DNA of 5,782 nucleotides from Alphaproteobacteria bacterium (GCA_017307315.1 JAFKFF010000267.1:1-5782); one strand, 5' to 3'; positions 1-5,746 are shown, counted from the stretch's first letter. A program made the numbers and translations. Notes: a model not told the origin generated them from the letters alone.

Positions 1-741
1 ACCGGCTTCGCCATAACCATAATCCAGCAGCAGCGCCGCGCCGCCATGGCCGGCGATGAGGCGCGCGATTTCTTCGGCAAGAGCAGTGGCGGCCGGGGAG
101 ACTTCATAGACGCCGCCTTCCGGCGCGCCCGCGCCCGCGCGCGATGCCGGGATGACGGCGGCGGGCGTGATCTGGGGCGCCAGCGCGAAAACGAGTTCCC
201 CATCCTTCGCCACCACCATGCGCTCGCACCAGCCGCGCGCGGTCTTCACATATTGGCGCACCGGCAGCGCGTCGAAGAACTCGTTGGCCAGAAGCAAAAG
301 CGGCGCGTCGCGGACGTCGAAATGCGCGGTCCAGCGAATCCGCGCCCCGCTGTCTTTCAGCCGCTCGCGCTGAATGGCGGCGAGCGTCGGGCTCGCCTCC
401 ACCATCACCACCTCCACGTCCGCCAGAAAGCCCGGCACGCGCTTCAGCACGCGCAGGGCGTCGGCCATCAAGGTGCCGCGGCCGGGACCCAGTTCGACCA
501 GCCTGGTGTTTTTCGGGCAGCCTTGATCGACCCAGGCCTGGCCGCACCACAGGCCCAGCATCTCGCCGAACATCTGGCTGATTTCCGGCGCGGTGATGAA
601 ATCGCCGCCGCGGCCGAAAGGATCGCGGGTGGCGTAATAGCCGGCTTCGGCATCGTGCAGGGCCAGCATCATATATTGCGCCACCGAGATCGGGCCCTGG
701 GCCGCGATCAGGTCGGCGATGCGCGTCCCCAGCGGGGTCAT
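1..741 (-). CDS. MidA/NDUFAF7-family class I SAM-dependent methyltransferase, 3' end outside the window
   Basis: An open frame runs from ATG at 741-739 to the left edge, giving 247 residues without a stop. The family is usually about 350 residues, so roughly the last hundred are missing. Visible family landmarks are GGDFITAPEIS (residues 45-55), the SAM-binding motif I ELGPGRG (83-89), an acidic end of the next strand (VVMVEASPT, about 111-119), NEFFDALP (153-160) and LLLDYGYG (237-244). This is the DUF185 pattern. In eukaryotes NDUFAF7 methylates an arginine of the complex I subunit NDUFS2, and Dictyostelium MidA supports complex I. The bacterial substrate is not settled, so a complex I link here is inference. 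The start codon overlaps the lgt stop as ATGA, with AGGA just upstream, so it is probably translationally coupled to lgt. A GC-rich Ala/Gly linker (about residues 200-207) precedes the last visible block. Confidence 0.88.
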   Translation of the reverse strand, partial: MTPLGTRIADLIAAQGPISVAQYMMLALHDAEAGYYATRDPFGRGGDFITAPEISQMFGEMLGLWCGQAWVDQGCPKNTRLVELGPGRGTLMADALRVLKRVPGFLADVEVVMVEASPTLAAIQRERLKDSGARIRWTAHFDVRDAPLLLLANEFFDALPVRQYVKTARGWCERMVVAKDGELVFALAPQITPAAVIPASRAGAGAPEGGVYEVSPAATALAEEIARLIAGHGGAALLLDYGYGEAG

Positions 742-1607
742 TTCCTGGGCTTGAAGGCGACGGCGAAGAGCGCCAGGGCGCCCAGCCAGACCGGGATGGA
801 CAGCGCCATGCCCATGCTGATCGGTCCCAGGAACGGCGCGTCGGGTTCGCGGAAAAATTCGCTGATGAAACGGAAGGTGCCGTAACCCAGGAAGAAGATA
901 CCCGAGATCAGGCCGGGTCGGTCATGGGCGCGAAAGACTCGCAACGCGATCTGTACGATGACGAACAACAGGATGCCTTCCAGCGCGGCCTCGTAAAGCT
1001 GGCTGGGGTGGCGCGGCAAAGGACCGCCGCGGGGAAAGACCATCGCCCAAGGCACGTCGGTCACCCGGCCCCACAATTCGCCGTTCACGAAATTGGCGAT
1101 ACGGCCCAGGAACAGGCCCACCGGCGCGAAGGCGCAGACCAGATCGGCGATGGTGAGGAAGGGCAGCTTGTGGCGGCGGCAGAACAGCCAGACCGCGATC
1201 ACCACGCCCAGAAGGCCGCCGTGAAAGGACATGCCGCCTTCCCAGGCTGCGATCAGCTTGATGGGATTTGTGACGAAAGCGTAAGGCAGGCCGCGGCAGA
1301 AATCGGCGTCCGGCGACACGCTGCACAGGCCGACGCCGTAAATCAGGTCCCAGCCCAGCCGTCCGCCGAGGATGACGCCGAAGGTTCCCCACACCACCAG
1401 GTCGCCGATCTGCTCTTCGGTGGCGGGCGGGCGGCCGTTGAAAGGCGGATCGGTCCACAGCCTCTTGTCGCGCAAGGTGCGCGCCACCGCCCACCAGGCA
1501 AACAGAAGGGCCCCGATATAGGCCAGCGCGTACCAGCGAATCGCGAAGGGGCCCAGCTGCACCAGCACCGGGTCCATATGGGGATAGGGGATCGTCGCCA
1601 GGAACAT
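738..1607 (-). CDS. lgt: Prolipoprotein diacylglyceryl transferase Lgt
   Basis: Lgt is the inner-membrane enzyme that transfers diacylglycerol from phosphatidylglycerol to the lipobox cysteine of prolipoproteins, the first step of lipoprotein maturation. The 289-residue product has the usual length and several hydrophobic membrane segments. Diagnostic motifs are IRWYAL with Tyr26, which falls at the same number as the essential Tyr26 of E. coli Lgt; SFHGGL (127-132, His129); the Lgt signature GRIANFVNGELWGR (168-181); LPRHPSQLYE (197-206); and GYGTFR then FREPD near the C-terminus. I chose ATG at 1607-1605. The frame also opens at a TTG 36 bp upstream (1643), but the extra 12 residues are polar and unlike the family, while MFLATIPYPHMDP aligns with known starts. 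Shine-Dalgarno support is weak (a GAG about 10 bases upstream). The stop overlaps the start of the methyltransferase gene. Confidence 0.96.
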   Translation of the reverse strand: MFLATIPYPHMDPVLVQLGPFAIRWYALAYIGALLFAWWAVARTLRDKRLWTDPPFNGRPPATEEQIGDLVVWGTFGVILGGRLGWDLIYGVGLCSVSPDADFCRGLPYAFVTNPIKLIAAWEGGMSFHGGLLGVVIAVWLFCRRHKLPFLTIADLVCAFAPVGLFLGRIANFVNGELWGRVTDVPWAMVFPRGGPLPRHPSQLYEAALEGILLFVIVQIALRVFRAHDRPGLISGIFFLGYGTFRFISEFFREPDAPFLGPISMGMALSIPVWLGALALFAVAFKPRK

Positions 1608-1722
1608 GGACGCTAACTCGCGGTGCTTCGGTGCCGGTGTCAAGCCGAAGGCGCCGCAAATGCCGGGTGACGGCGGACGACGGGCGTATTAAGCCTGCGA
1701 CAGAAATGAGGGAGTATGGCCC
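1608..1722. promoter_or_regulatory. Divergent intergenic region between lgt and ubiK
   Basis: These 115 bp must hold the promoters of both the lgt-methyltransferase pair (minus strand) and ubiK (plus strand), since the two units are divergent. On the plus strand TATTAA at 1687-1692 is the most AT-rich stretch and a possible -10 element, but I see no -35 hexamer at the right distance. On the minus strand TTGACA (1643-1638) is a perfect -35 match without a recognisable -10. No convincing operator, hairpin or small gene is visible. Confidence 0.4.
1708..1714 (+). promoter_or_regulatory. Ribosome binding site of ubiK
   Basis: GAGGGAG lies 8 bases before the ATG at 1723. This decides the start: a second ATG at 1716, in another frame, is only 1 base from the motif and opens an implausible frame. 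Confidence 0.7.
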
Positions 1723-1974
1723 ATGGCCCAGACCGACAATCCGTTCCTGGACGGCATGGCCAAGATGTTCACCGACGCGGCGGGCATGGCGCAGGGGGTG
1801 CGGGCCGAGATCGACACCTTCGTGAAGCAGCGTCTCGAAAGGCTGGTGGCCGAGATGGATTTCGTGCCGCGCGAAGAATTCGAAGCGGTCAAGGCGATGG
1901 CGGCCAAGGCCCGCGCCGAGAACGAGGCGCTGGCGGCCCGGATCGCGGTTCTGGAATCCAAATCAGGCGCTTAG
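1723..1974 (+). CDS. ubiK: UbiK-family (YqiC/BMFP) accessory factor for ubiquinone biosynthesis
   Basis: This gene encodes 83 residues, the usual size of the UbiK/BMFP family (DUF526). The N-terminal half has the family pattern NPFLDGMAKMFTDAAG (6-21), then an amphipathic helix and the characteristic MDFVPREEFEAVKAMA (45-60). It ends in a charged, heptad-like helix (about 50-80) expected to form the trimeric coiled coil. In E. coli UbiK binds UbiJ and aids aerobic ubiquinone synthesis; the Brucella homologue was described as a membrane fusogenic protein. The E. coli role is transferred here by family. The gene has a strong ribosome binding site and is divergent from lgt. The stop is at 1972-1974, 146 bp before the YbjN-domain gene. 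A single small hairpin follows, so it may be transcribed alone. Confidence 0.88.
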   Translation: MAQTDNPFLDGMAKMFTDAAGMAQGVRAEIDTFVKQRLERLVAEMDFVPREEFEAVKAMAAKARAENEALAARIAVLESKSGA

Positions 1975-2050
1975 AGTCTTTTCGGCGCTCCGGTCCACAG
2001 CCAAAGCTGTGGAATCTTTAACCATGATGGTGACGGAAAGCCTGGGACTC
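1954..2050. promoter_or_regulatory. Cluster of four GANTC sites (candidate CcrM/GcrA-responsive region)
   Basis: GANTC, the recognition site of the alphaproteobacterial methyltransferase CcrM, occurs at 1954-1958 (GAATC), 1974-1978 (GAGTC), 2012-2016 (GAATC) and 2046-2050 (GACTC). By eye I count only six others in the rest of the window: 336, 936, 1538, 4654, 5310 and 5385. The cluster covers the end of ubiK and the region upstream of the YbjN-domain gene. In Caulobacter, GANTC is enriched in some promoters controlled by GcrA and CcrM methylation state, so control of ybjN-proC by methylation is possible but inferred. No clear sigma-70 promoter was found here. Confidence 0.4.
1994..2013 (+). 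terminator. Small hairpin after ubiK, weak terminator candidate
   Basis: TCCACAGC (1994-2001) pairs perfectly with GCTGTGGA (2006-2013) around a CAAA loop, giving an 8-bp stem with a 4-base loop that begins 20 bp after the ubiK stop. Only a poor T-rich stretch (ATCTTTA) follows, so intrinsic termination would be weak. The symmetry could equally be a protein-binding site, since it overlaps the third GANTC site. Confidence 0.4.
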
Positions 2051-2075
2051 TTGTGCCCTCGCAAAATCTTGTGCC
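2049..2075 (+). repeat. Two 9-bp direct repeats, 18 bp apart, upstream of ybjN
   Basis: TCTTGTGCC occurs at 2049-2057 and again at 2067-2075. The 18-bp period is just under two helical turns, so the copies would lie on nearly the same face. They sit 46-72 bp before the YbjN-domain start, where an activator or repressor could bind. Nine bases is short enough that chance cannot be excluded. Confidence 0.35.
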
Positions 2076-2107
2076 AGTTTGGACCGCGACTGCTTCGTTT
2101 TGTGGCT

Positions 2108-2112
2108 GGGAG
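2108..2112 (+). promoter_or_regulatory. Ribosome binding site supporting the YbjN start at 2121
   Basis: GGGAG ends 8 bases before the ATG at 2121. The frame also opens at a TTG at 2079, but nothing like a Shine-Dalgarno sequence precedes it, so the ATG start is preferred. Confidence 0.55.
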
Positions 2113-2120
2113 CCGCTGGC

Positions 2121-2624
2121 ATGACTGTTATTCATCAGGACGAGTTCGCCCTGGGGCCGCATCCGATCGATATGCTCGAGCGGACGGTCGAGGACAATGG
2201 CTGGGCGTTCGAGCGCGCCGGCCGCGACGAACTCAGTCTCTCGGTCGCCGGAAAATGGAGCGATCATCACTTCACTTTTTCCTGGCGCGACGATCTGAAG
2301 TCGCTGCACATCACATCGACCTTCGACATGCGCGTCACCGATGACGTGCGCCGGCAGAATGTCGCCGATCTTCTGATGTATGTGAACGCGCGGTTGTGGA
2401 TCGGGCATTTCGACCTCTGGCACGAGGACGGCGCCATCGTCTTCCGCCATGCGATGATCTTCCCCGGCGCGGAGGCCAGCGCTTCGCAATGCGAAGCGCT
2501 GCTCAATCTCGCGCTGGAGGCCTGCGAACATTATTATCCGGCATTCCAGTTCGTGCTGTGGGGCGGCAAGACCGCCGAAGACGCCGTTGCCGCCGCGGTG
2601 CTGGAGTGCGCGGGACGCGCGTGA
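2121..2624 (+). CDS. YbjN domain-containing protein
   Basis: The 167-residue protein matches the YbjN family as found next to proC in alphaproteobacteria. Recognisable stretches are HPIDMLERTVEDNGWAFER (14-32), an alternating beta region (about 37-70), VRRQNVADLLMYVNARLWIGHF (76-97) and the conserved C-terminal ACEHYYPAFQFVLWGGKTAEDA (134-155). There is no signal peptide or membrane segment, so it is probably cytoplasmic. YbjN proteins have a fold related to type III secretion chaperones; their molecular role is not established, and E. coli YbjN has been linked to stress and motility phenotypes. The stop overlaps the GTG start of proC as GTGA, so the two are probably one transcript with coupled translation. 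A perfect 25-bp palindrome lies within codons 119-127. Confidence 0.88.
   Translation: MTVIHQDEFALGPHPIDMLERTVEDNGWAFERAGRDELSLSVAGKWSDHHFTFSWRDDLKSLHITSTFDMRVTDDVRRQNVADLLMYVNARLWIGHFDLWHEDGAIVFRHAMIFPGAEASASQCEALLNLALEACEHYYPAFQFVLWGGKTAEDAVAAAVLECAGRA
2477..2501. repeat. Perfect 25-bp palindrome inside the YbjN coding sequence
   Basis: CAGCGCTTCGCA (2477-2488) and TGCGAAGCGCTG (2490-2501) are exact reverse complements around the single central base A2489. As RNA it would form a strong hairpin of at least ten pairs with a tight loop. It encodes part of ASASQCEALL (residues 118-127), a region that looks like ordinary YbjN sequence, so it does not disrupt the protein. It lies about 120 bp upstream of the proC start. 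Confidence 0.75.
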
Positions 2625-3427
2625 GCGCGCCGCTTCTGCTGATCGGCGCCGGACGAATGGGCGGTGCGCTGCTCAAAGGTTGGATCGCGCGCAAGACCGG
2701 GCCGGTCATCGTGGTCGAGCCCAAGCCGTCGCCGGAATTGCGCAAGCTCGCCAGGCAAAAGAAGATCACCTTGGTCGATGCGCCGTCGCAGGTGAAGGCG
2801 AAAAAACTTTCCGCCTGCGTGGTCGCGCTGAAACCACAAATCCTGAAAGGCGAGGCGCCGGTGCTGGCGGATTTCGCGCGCTCGGGCGCGCTGATGATCT
2901 CCATCGCGGCGGGCACGCATACCAAGTCGCTGTTCCAGGCCTGGGGCCGGAAAGCGCGGATCGTCCGCGCCATGCCCAACACGCCGGGCGCCGTCGGCCG
3001 GGGTATCACCGGGCTTTATGCGGCCAAAGGCGCCACCCAAGCCGACAAGCACAAGGCCACGCAATTGCTGGCGGCGCTAGGCGAAACCATCTGGGTGGCG
3101 AAGGAAGATCTGATCGACAGCGTCACGGCGGTGTCGGGATCGGGTCCCGCCTATCTCTTCCTGATGGCCGAAGCGATGACCGAGGCCGGGATCGCGGAAG
3201 GCTTGCCGCGCGCGCAGGCCGAACAACTGGCCCGCGCCACAGTGGCCGGCGCCGGCGCGCTTCTGGCAGCGGACAAAGCACCTGCCAGCCGCTTGCGCGA
3301 GGCGGTCACCAGCCCCGGCGGCACCACCGCGGCGGCGTTGCAGGTGCTGATGGCGGAGGACGGCCTTGCTGCGTTGATGAAACGCGCCATTCATGCGGCG
3401 CGCAAACGCGCGGAAGAATTGCGATAG
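2621..3427 (+). CDS. proC: Pyrroline-5-carboxylate reductase ProC
   Basis: ProC reduces 1-pyrroline-5-carboxylate to L-proline with NAD(P)H, the last step of proline synthesis in the cytoplasm. The product has 268 residues, the usual length. It opens with a Rossmann beta strand and LLLIGAGRMGGALLKGW (5-21), the GxGxMG dinucleotide motif. It then shows VVALKPQ (67-73), IRAMPNTP-type VRAMPNTP (115-122), AVSGSGPAYLFL (170-181) and the C-terminal signature around TSPGGTTAAALQVL (230-243), which lines the substrate pocket and dimer interface. I chose GTG at 2621 because it places the Rossmann strand at residue 5 and overlaps the YbjN stop by GTGA. An in-frame extension upstream would run through the YbjN gene in another frame. 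GGAG at 2603-2606 is a possible, slightly distant ribosome binding site. The gene faces the kinase gene convergently. Confidence 0.96.
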   Translation: MSAPLLLIGAGRMGGALLKGWIARKTGPVIVVEPKPSPELRKLARQKKITLVDAPSQVKAKKLSACVVALKPQILKGEAPVLADFARSGALMISIAAGTHTKSLFQAWGRKARIVRAMPNTPGAVGRGITGLYAAKGATQADKHKATQLLAALGETIWVAKEDLIDSVTAVSGSGPAYLFLMAEAMTEAGIAEGLPRAQAEQLARATVAGAGALLAADKAPASRLREAVTSPGGTTAAALQVLMAEDGLAALMKRAIHAARKRAEELR

Positions 3428-3445
3428 CAATGAAAACACCGGCTT

Positions 3446-3521
3446 TCTTCCCCCGCGCGGCAAAGCCGCTGGCGGAGGAAGATGTCTCTGAGCGCTTGCG
3501 CGAAAGAGACAGATGGGGGGG
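3446..3521. repeat. Paired-hairpin palindromic element between convergent proC and kinase genes
   Basis: Two inverted repeats fill the gap. The first (3446-3482) pairs TCTTCC with GGAAGA, then CCGC with GCGG, then GCGGC with GCCGC around an AAA loop, with one mismatch and a 2-base bulge. The second (3483-3511) pairs TGTCTCT exactly with AGAGACA, enclosing GCGCTTGCGC. A C-run at 3450-3454 and a G-run at 3515-3521 flank the pair. The element begins 19 bp after the proC stop and ends 3 bp before the kinase stop on the other strand. There is no T-tract directly after a stem on either strand, so it is not a classical terminator. It looks like the extragenic palindromic repeats common in alphaproteobacterial genomes; copy number cannot be seen here. 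Confidence 0.6.
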
Positions 3522-3524
3522 CAA

Positions 3525-4880
3525 TTAGAGCGGAAGCCGAATAACCGCCTTCAACCCACCCATCACACTCTTATCGAGCGTGATGTCACCGCCATGGGCG
3601 CGGGCGATGTCGCGGGCGATGGCGAGGCCGAGGCCCGAGCCGCCTTTCTGAAGATTGCGGCCCTGGTCGAGGCGGTGGAAGGGACGGAAGGCCTCCTCCC
3701 GTCGGCTTTCGGGAATGCCCGGACCGTCATCTTCCACCAGGATCAGGGCGTGGCGTTCCCCCCGTTGCAGGCTGACGGCGACATGGCGCGCCGCCTTGAG
3801 GCCGTTGTCGACCAGGTTGGTGAGGCAGCGGCGCAAGGCCGCCTTCTTCACGCCGACGATCATCCCATCGGGCGCCGTGACGGTCAGCCGATCGTCGTCG
3901 GCGGCGCGGGCCCGGGCGGCGGCGACCGCGATGTCGCGCACCAATTCGCCCAGGTCGGTTTCCTCGGCATCCTCGCCGCCCTCGCCGCGCGCGAAGGCGA
4001 GATAATCGTCCAGCATATGCTCCATCTCGGCGATATCGGCCTTGAGGGCCCGGATGTCCTCGTCGGCCGGCATCATCGCCAGCGCCAGCTTCATGCGGGT
4101 GAGCGGCGTCTTGAGGTCGTGACTGACCCCCGCCAGCATTTCGGTGCGCTGGGCGACGTGGCGCTCGATGCGCTCGCGCATGGTGATGAAGGCCTGCGCG
4201 GCGCGGCGCACTTCGGTGGCGCCATAGGGCTTGAAATCGGGGACCGGGCGGCCCTTGCCGAACATCTCCGCCGCCCGCGCCAGCCGCTCGATCGGGCGCA
4301 CCTGATTGCGCAGGAACAGGATCGCCACCGCCAGAAGGATCAGGGCCGAGCCCATCATCCAGACGATGAAGATATCGGGCTGCGAAACGGTGACGCGGTC
4401 GCGCGGCACCACGATCTCCAGCATCCCGTCCTTCACATCCACCTTGATGTTGAAATCGTTGCCGACGCGGCTGGTCTGGAATTGCCGCCTGGGCCCCATG
4501 CTGGTGGCCAGGGTATCGTCCAATGCCCTGTCGATGGTGCTGGTGGGCGGATTGGTCGGCGGCGCCAGCTTGTCGCCGTCATGGAAGGTGATGCGATAGC
4601 GCAGCTCGCGCGAGGACAGGGCGCGCAGCCCGTCCCGCTCCAGGGTCGGGGTGGAATCCTCCAGCGCCGCCAGCAGCGCGACGTCGGCCGCGACGTCGAG
4701 CGCCATCCGCCGCGTGGTGGTGTCGAGATCGCGCTCGAAGAAGACGTAGGAGACAATGCCCTGCAGCAGCACCATCGGCGCCACGATGATGATCAGCGAG
4801 CGACCGAAGAGGCCGCGCGGCAAGAAGCGCTTGACGAAGCGGCCAGGGGTCAGGCGCGGCGCGGGTTGGGGCTCAGCCAT
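3525..4880 (-). CDS. EnvZ-like membrane sensor histidine kinase
   Basis: This 451-residue transmembrane kinase presumably phosphorylates the OmpR-type regulator encoded just upstream. In order it has a short basic cytoplasmic start, a membrane segment (about 28-48), a periplasmic region of about 120 residues without a domain I recognise, a second membrane segment (about 169-190), a HAMP linker (about 190-245) and the H-box GVSHDLKTPL with the phospho-acceptor His254. These are followed by an N-box (NLVDNG, 355-360), G1 (EDDGPGIP, 383-390), an F-box (FRPFHRLD, 398-405) and G2 (GGSGLGLAI, 413-421). All catalytic boxes are intact. I chose ATG at 4880, 2 bp after the regulator stop; the frame stays open further upstream, but that extension is only the regulator gene read in another frame. 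The stimulus cannot be deduced. The layout is that of EnvZ-OmpR; related alphaproteobacterial regulators include PetR. Confidence 0.95.
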   Translation of the reverse strand: MAEPQPAPRLTPGRFVKRFLPRGLFGRSLIIIVAPMVLLQGIVSYVFFERDLDTTTRRMALDVAADVALLAALEDSTPTLERDGLRALSSRELRYRITFHDGDKLAPPTNPPTSTIDRALDDTLATSMGPRRQFQTSRVGNDFNIKVDVKDGMLEIVVPRDRVTVSQPDIFIVWMMGSALILLAVAILFLRNQVRPIERLARAAEMFGKGRPVPDFKPYGATEVRRAAQAFITMRERIERHVAQRTEMLAGVSHDLKTPLTRMKLALAMMPADEDIRALKADIAEMEHMLDDYLAFARGEGGEDAEETDLGELVRDIAVAAARARAADDDRLTVTAPDGMIVGVKKAALRRCLTNLVDNGLKAARHVAVSLQRGERHALILVEDDGPGIPESRREEAFRPFHRLDQGRNLQKGGSGLGLAIARDIARAHGGDITLDKSVMGGLKAVIRLPL

Positions 4881-4882
4881 CT

Positions 4883-5587
4883 TCAGTTGCGATCCGGCAC
4901 CAGCACATATCCGACACCGCGCACCGTCTGCAGATAGAGCGGCAGCTTGGGGTCTTTCTCGATCTTGCGGCGCAGCCGCGTCACCTGCACGTCGATGGAA
5001 CGTTCCAGCGTCACGCCCAGCCGGGTGCACAGATCGCTGCGGGAAAAAGGATGGCCGGCATTGGCGGCGAAGAGCTGCAGCAGCGCCGCCTCGGAACTGG
5101 TGAGCTTCACCGGCTTGCCGCCACGGGTCAGCCGCGAGGCGGCGGGATCGTAGACCGCTTCGCCCATCCGCACCGGCTTGCTGGCGGTCTCCACCACCGG
5201 CGTGGCGCGCCGCAGCAGCGCATTGATGCGCAACAGCAGCTCGCGCGGCTCGAACGGCTTGGGCAGATAATCGTCCGCGCCCAGTTCCAGGCCGGCAATG
5301 CGGTCGGCGGATTCGCCCCTTGCCGTCAGCATCAGGATGGGAACCTGCGATTGGCCGCGGATGCCTTTTGCCAGGTCGAAACCGGATTCGCCCGGCATCA
5401 TCACGTCCAGGATCAGGCAGTCGAAAGCGATGCCTTTCATCAGGGCCCGCGCGTCGGCGGCGTTCGCCGCGGCGCTGACGCGAAACCCGTTGGCGGAGAG
5501 ATAGCGGCCGAGCAGGGCGCGCAGGCGCTCGTCATCGTCCACCACCAGCAAATGCGGGTCGGAAAGCGAGGGTTTGGCGGGCGTCAT
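4883..5587 (-). CDS. OmpR/PhoB-family response regulator
   Basis: The 234-residue protein is a DNA-binding two-component regulator. Its receiver domain (about 11-128) has the acidic pocket DDD at 17-19, the phosphorylation site Asp61 in LILDVMMPG, Thr88 in MLTAR, and Lys110 in YLPKPF. After a short linker, the winged-helix effector domain (about 138-231) shows LTSSEAALLQLF (162-173), the recognition helix region ERSIDVQVTRLRRKIE (195-210) and the wing TVRGVGYVLV (221-230). The ATG at 5587 puts the receiver strand HLLVVDDDE at the usual distance, and GGGAA precedes it by 8 bases. The kinase gene follows after 2 bp, so the pair forms one unit. It is divergent from the ilvE-like gene across 159 bp, a common place for autoregulation or neighbour control, though neither is shown. 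The targets are unknown. Confidence 0.95.
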   Translation of the reverse strand: MTPAKPSLSDPHLLVVDDDERLRALLGRYLSANGFRVSAAANAADARALMKGIAFDCLILDVMMPGESGFDLAKGIRGQSQVPILMLTARGESADRIAGLELGADDYLPKPFEPRELLLRINALLRRATPVVETASKPVRMGEAVYDPAASRLTRGGKPVKLTSSEAALLQLFAANAGHPFSRSDLCTRLGVTLERSIDVQVTRLRRKIEKDPKLPLYLQTVRGVGYVLVPDRN

Positions 5588-5659
5588 GGCTGCTATTCCC
5601 GTTCGCTCGCCCTGGCAGACCCCTGGGCCCTTGCGGTTTTTGCGTCCGCCATGCTGACA

Positions 5660-5688
5660 TATCTAAAACCTGGGCAGGAATGGGGCAA
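5660..5688 (-). promoter_or_regulatory. Possible promoter of the response regulator-kinase operon
   Basis: On the minus strand TTGCCC (5688-5683) and TAGATA (5665-5660) are separated by exactly 17 bp, resembling weak -35 and -10 elements (four and three matches to consensus). Transcription would start near 5653, leaving a leader of about 65 bases. The hexamers are poor, so this is a guess from spacing and location. Confidence 0.25.
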
Positions 5689-5702
5689 GCCTGATATGCC
5701 CC
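5682..5702. repeat. Inverted repeat in the divergent regulator/ilvE intergenic region
   Basis: GGGGCA (5682-5687) and TGCCCC (5697-5702) are exact inverted copies with a 9-bp spacer. The left arm overlaps the putative -35 element of the regulator promoter. The 15-bp centre-to-centre distance and location would suit an operator, but GC-rich 6-bp arms also arise by chance. Confidence 0.3.
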
Positions 5703-5715
5703 GGCGTGCAGCAAC

Positions 5716-5728
5716 CCGGCCAGGCCGG
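5716..5728. repeat. 13-bp palindrome just upstream of the ilvE-like start
   Basis: CCGGCC (5716-5721) and GGCCGG (5723-5728) mirror each other around A5722. The site ends 5 bp before the GAGG ribosome binding site of the plus-strand gene. It could be an operator, or only a product of high GC content. Confidence 0.3.
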
Positions 5729-5733
5729 CAGTC

Positions 5734-5737
5734 GAGG
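5734..5737 (+). promoter_or_regulatory. Ribosome binding site that decides the start at 5747
   Basis: GAGG lies 9 bases before the ATG at 5747. Another in-frame ATG at 5738 directly abuts the motif and a GTG at 5744 is 6 bases away, so the 5747 start fits best. Confidence 0.5.
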
Positions 5738-5746
5738 ATGAGTGTG

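Noticed and set aside
123..143. GC-only low-complexity run, considered as a repeat element
   Set aside because: It reads as an ordinary Ala/Gly/Arg/Pro linker in the methyltransferase and is too short and irregular to call a repeat.
46..885. Plus-strand open frame of 279 codons opposite the methyltransferase and lgt 3' end
   Set aside because: It spans two well-supported genes on the other strand and gives a low-complexity Arg/His/Ala-rich product.
924..1616. Plus-strand open frame of 230 codons opposite lgt
   Set aside because: It is the reverse of a clear Lgt coding sequence and has no domain or ribosome binding site.
1638..1643. Perfect TTGACA on the minus strand upstream of lgt, as a -35 element
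   Set aside because: No -10-like hexamer occurs 16-18 bp downstream, and use of this site would make lgt nearly leaderless. A chance match is more likely.
2587..3528. Plus-strand open frame of 313 codons overlapping proC in another frame
   Set aside because: The proC frame has all family motifs; this frame yields Arg/Gly-rich sequence without homology.
3430..3528. Possible 32-codon small gene (MKTPAFFPRAAK...) just after proC
   Set aside because: It lies almost wholly within the paired-hairpin element, has no well-placed ribosome binding site, and its composition follows the palindromes.
3513..4937. Long plus-strand open frame of 474 codons opposite the kinase gene
   Set aside because: It is antisense to an intact histidine kinase with all catalytic boxes. 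Its predicted product is rich in His, Arg, Gly and Ala without a recognisable domain, typical of shadow frames in high-GC DNA.
5532..5714. Minus-strand 60-codon frame upstream of the response regulator, considered as a MarR-type gene
   Set aside because: Some alphaproteobacteria place a MarR gene before such regulators, but this frame overlaps the regulator start and shows no winged-helix sequence.
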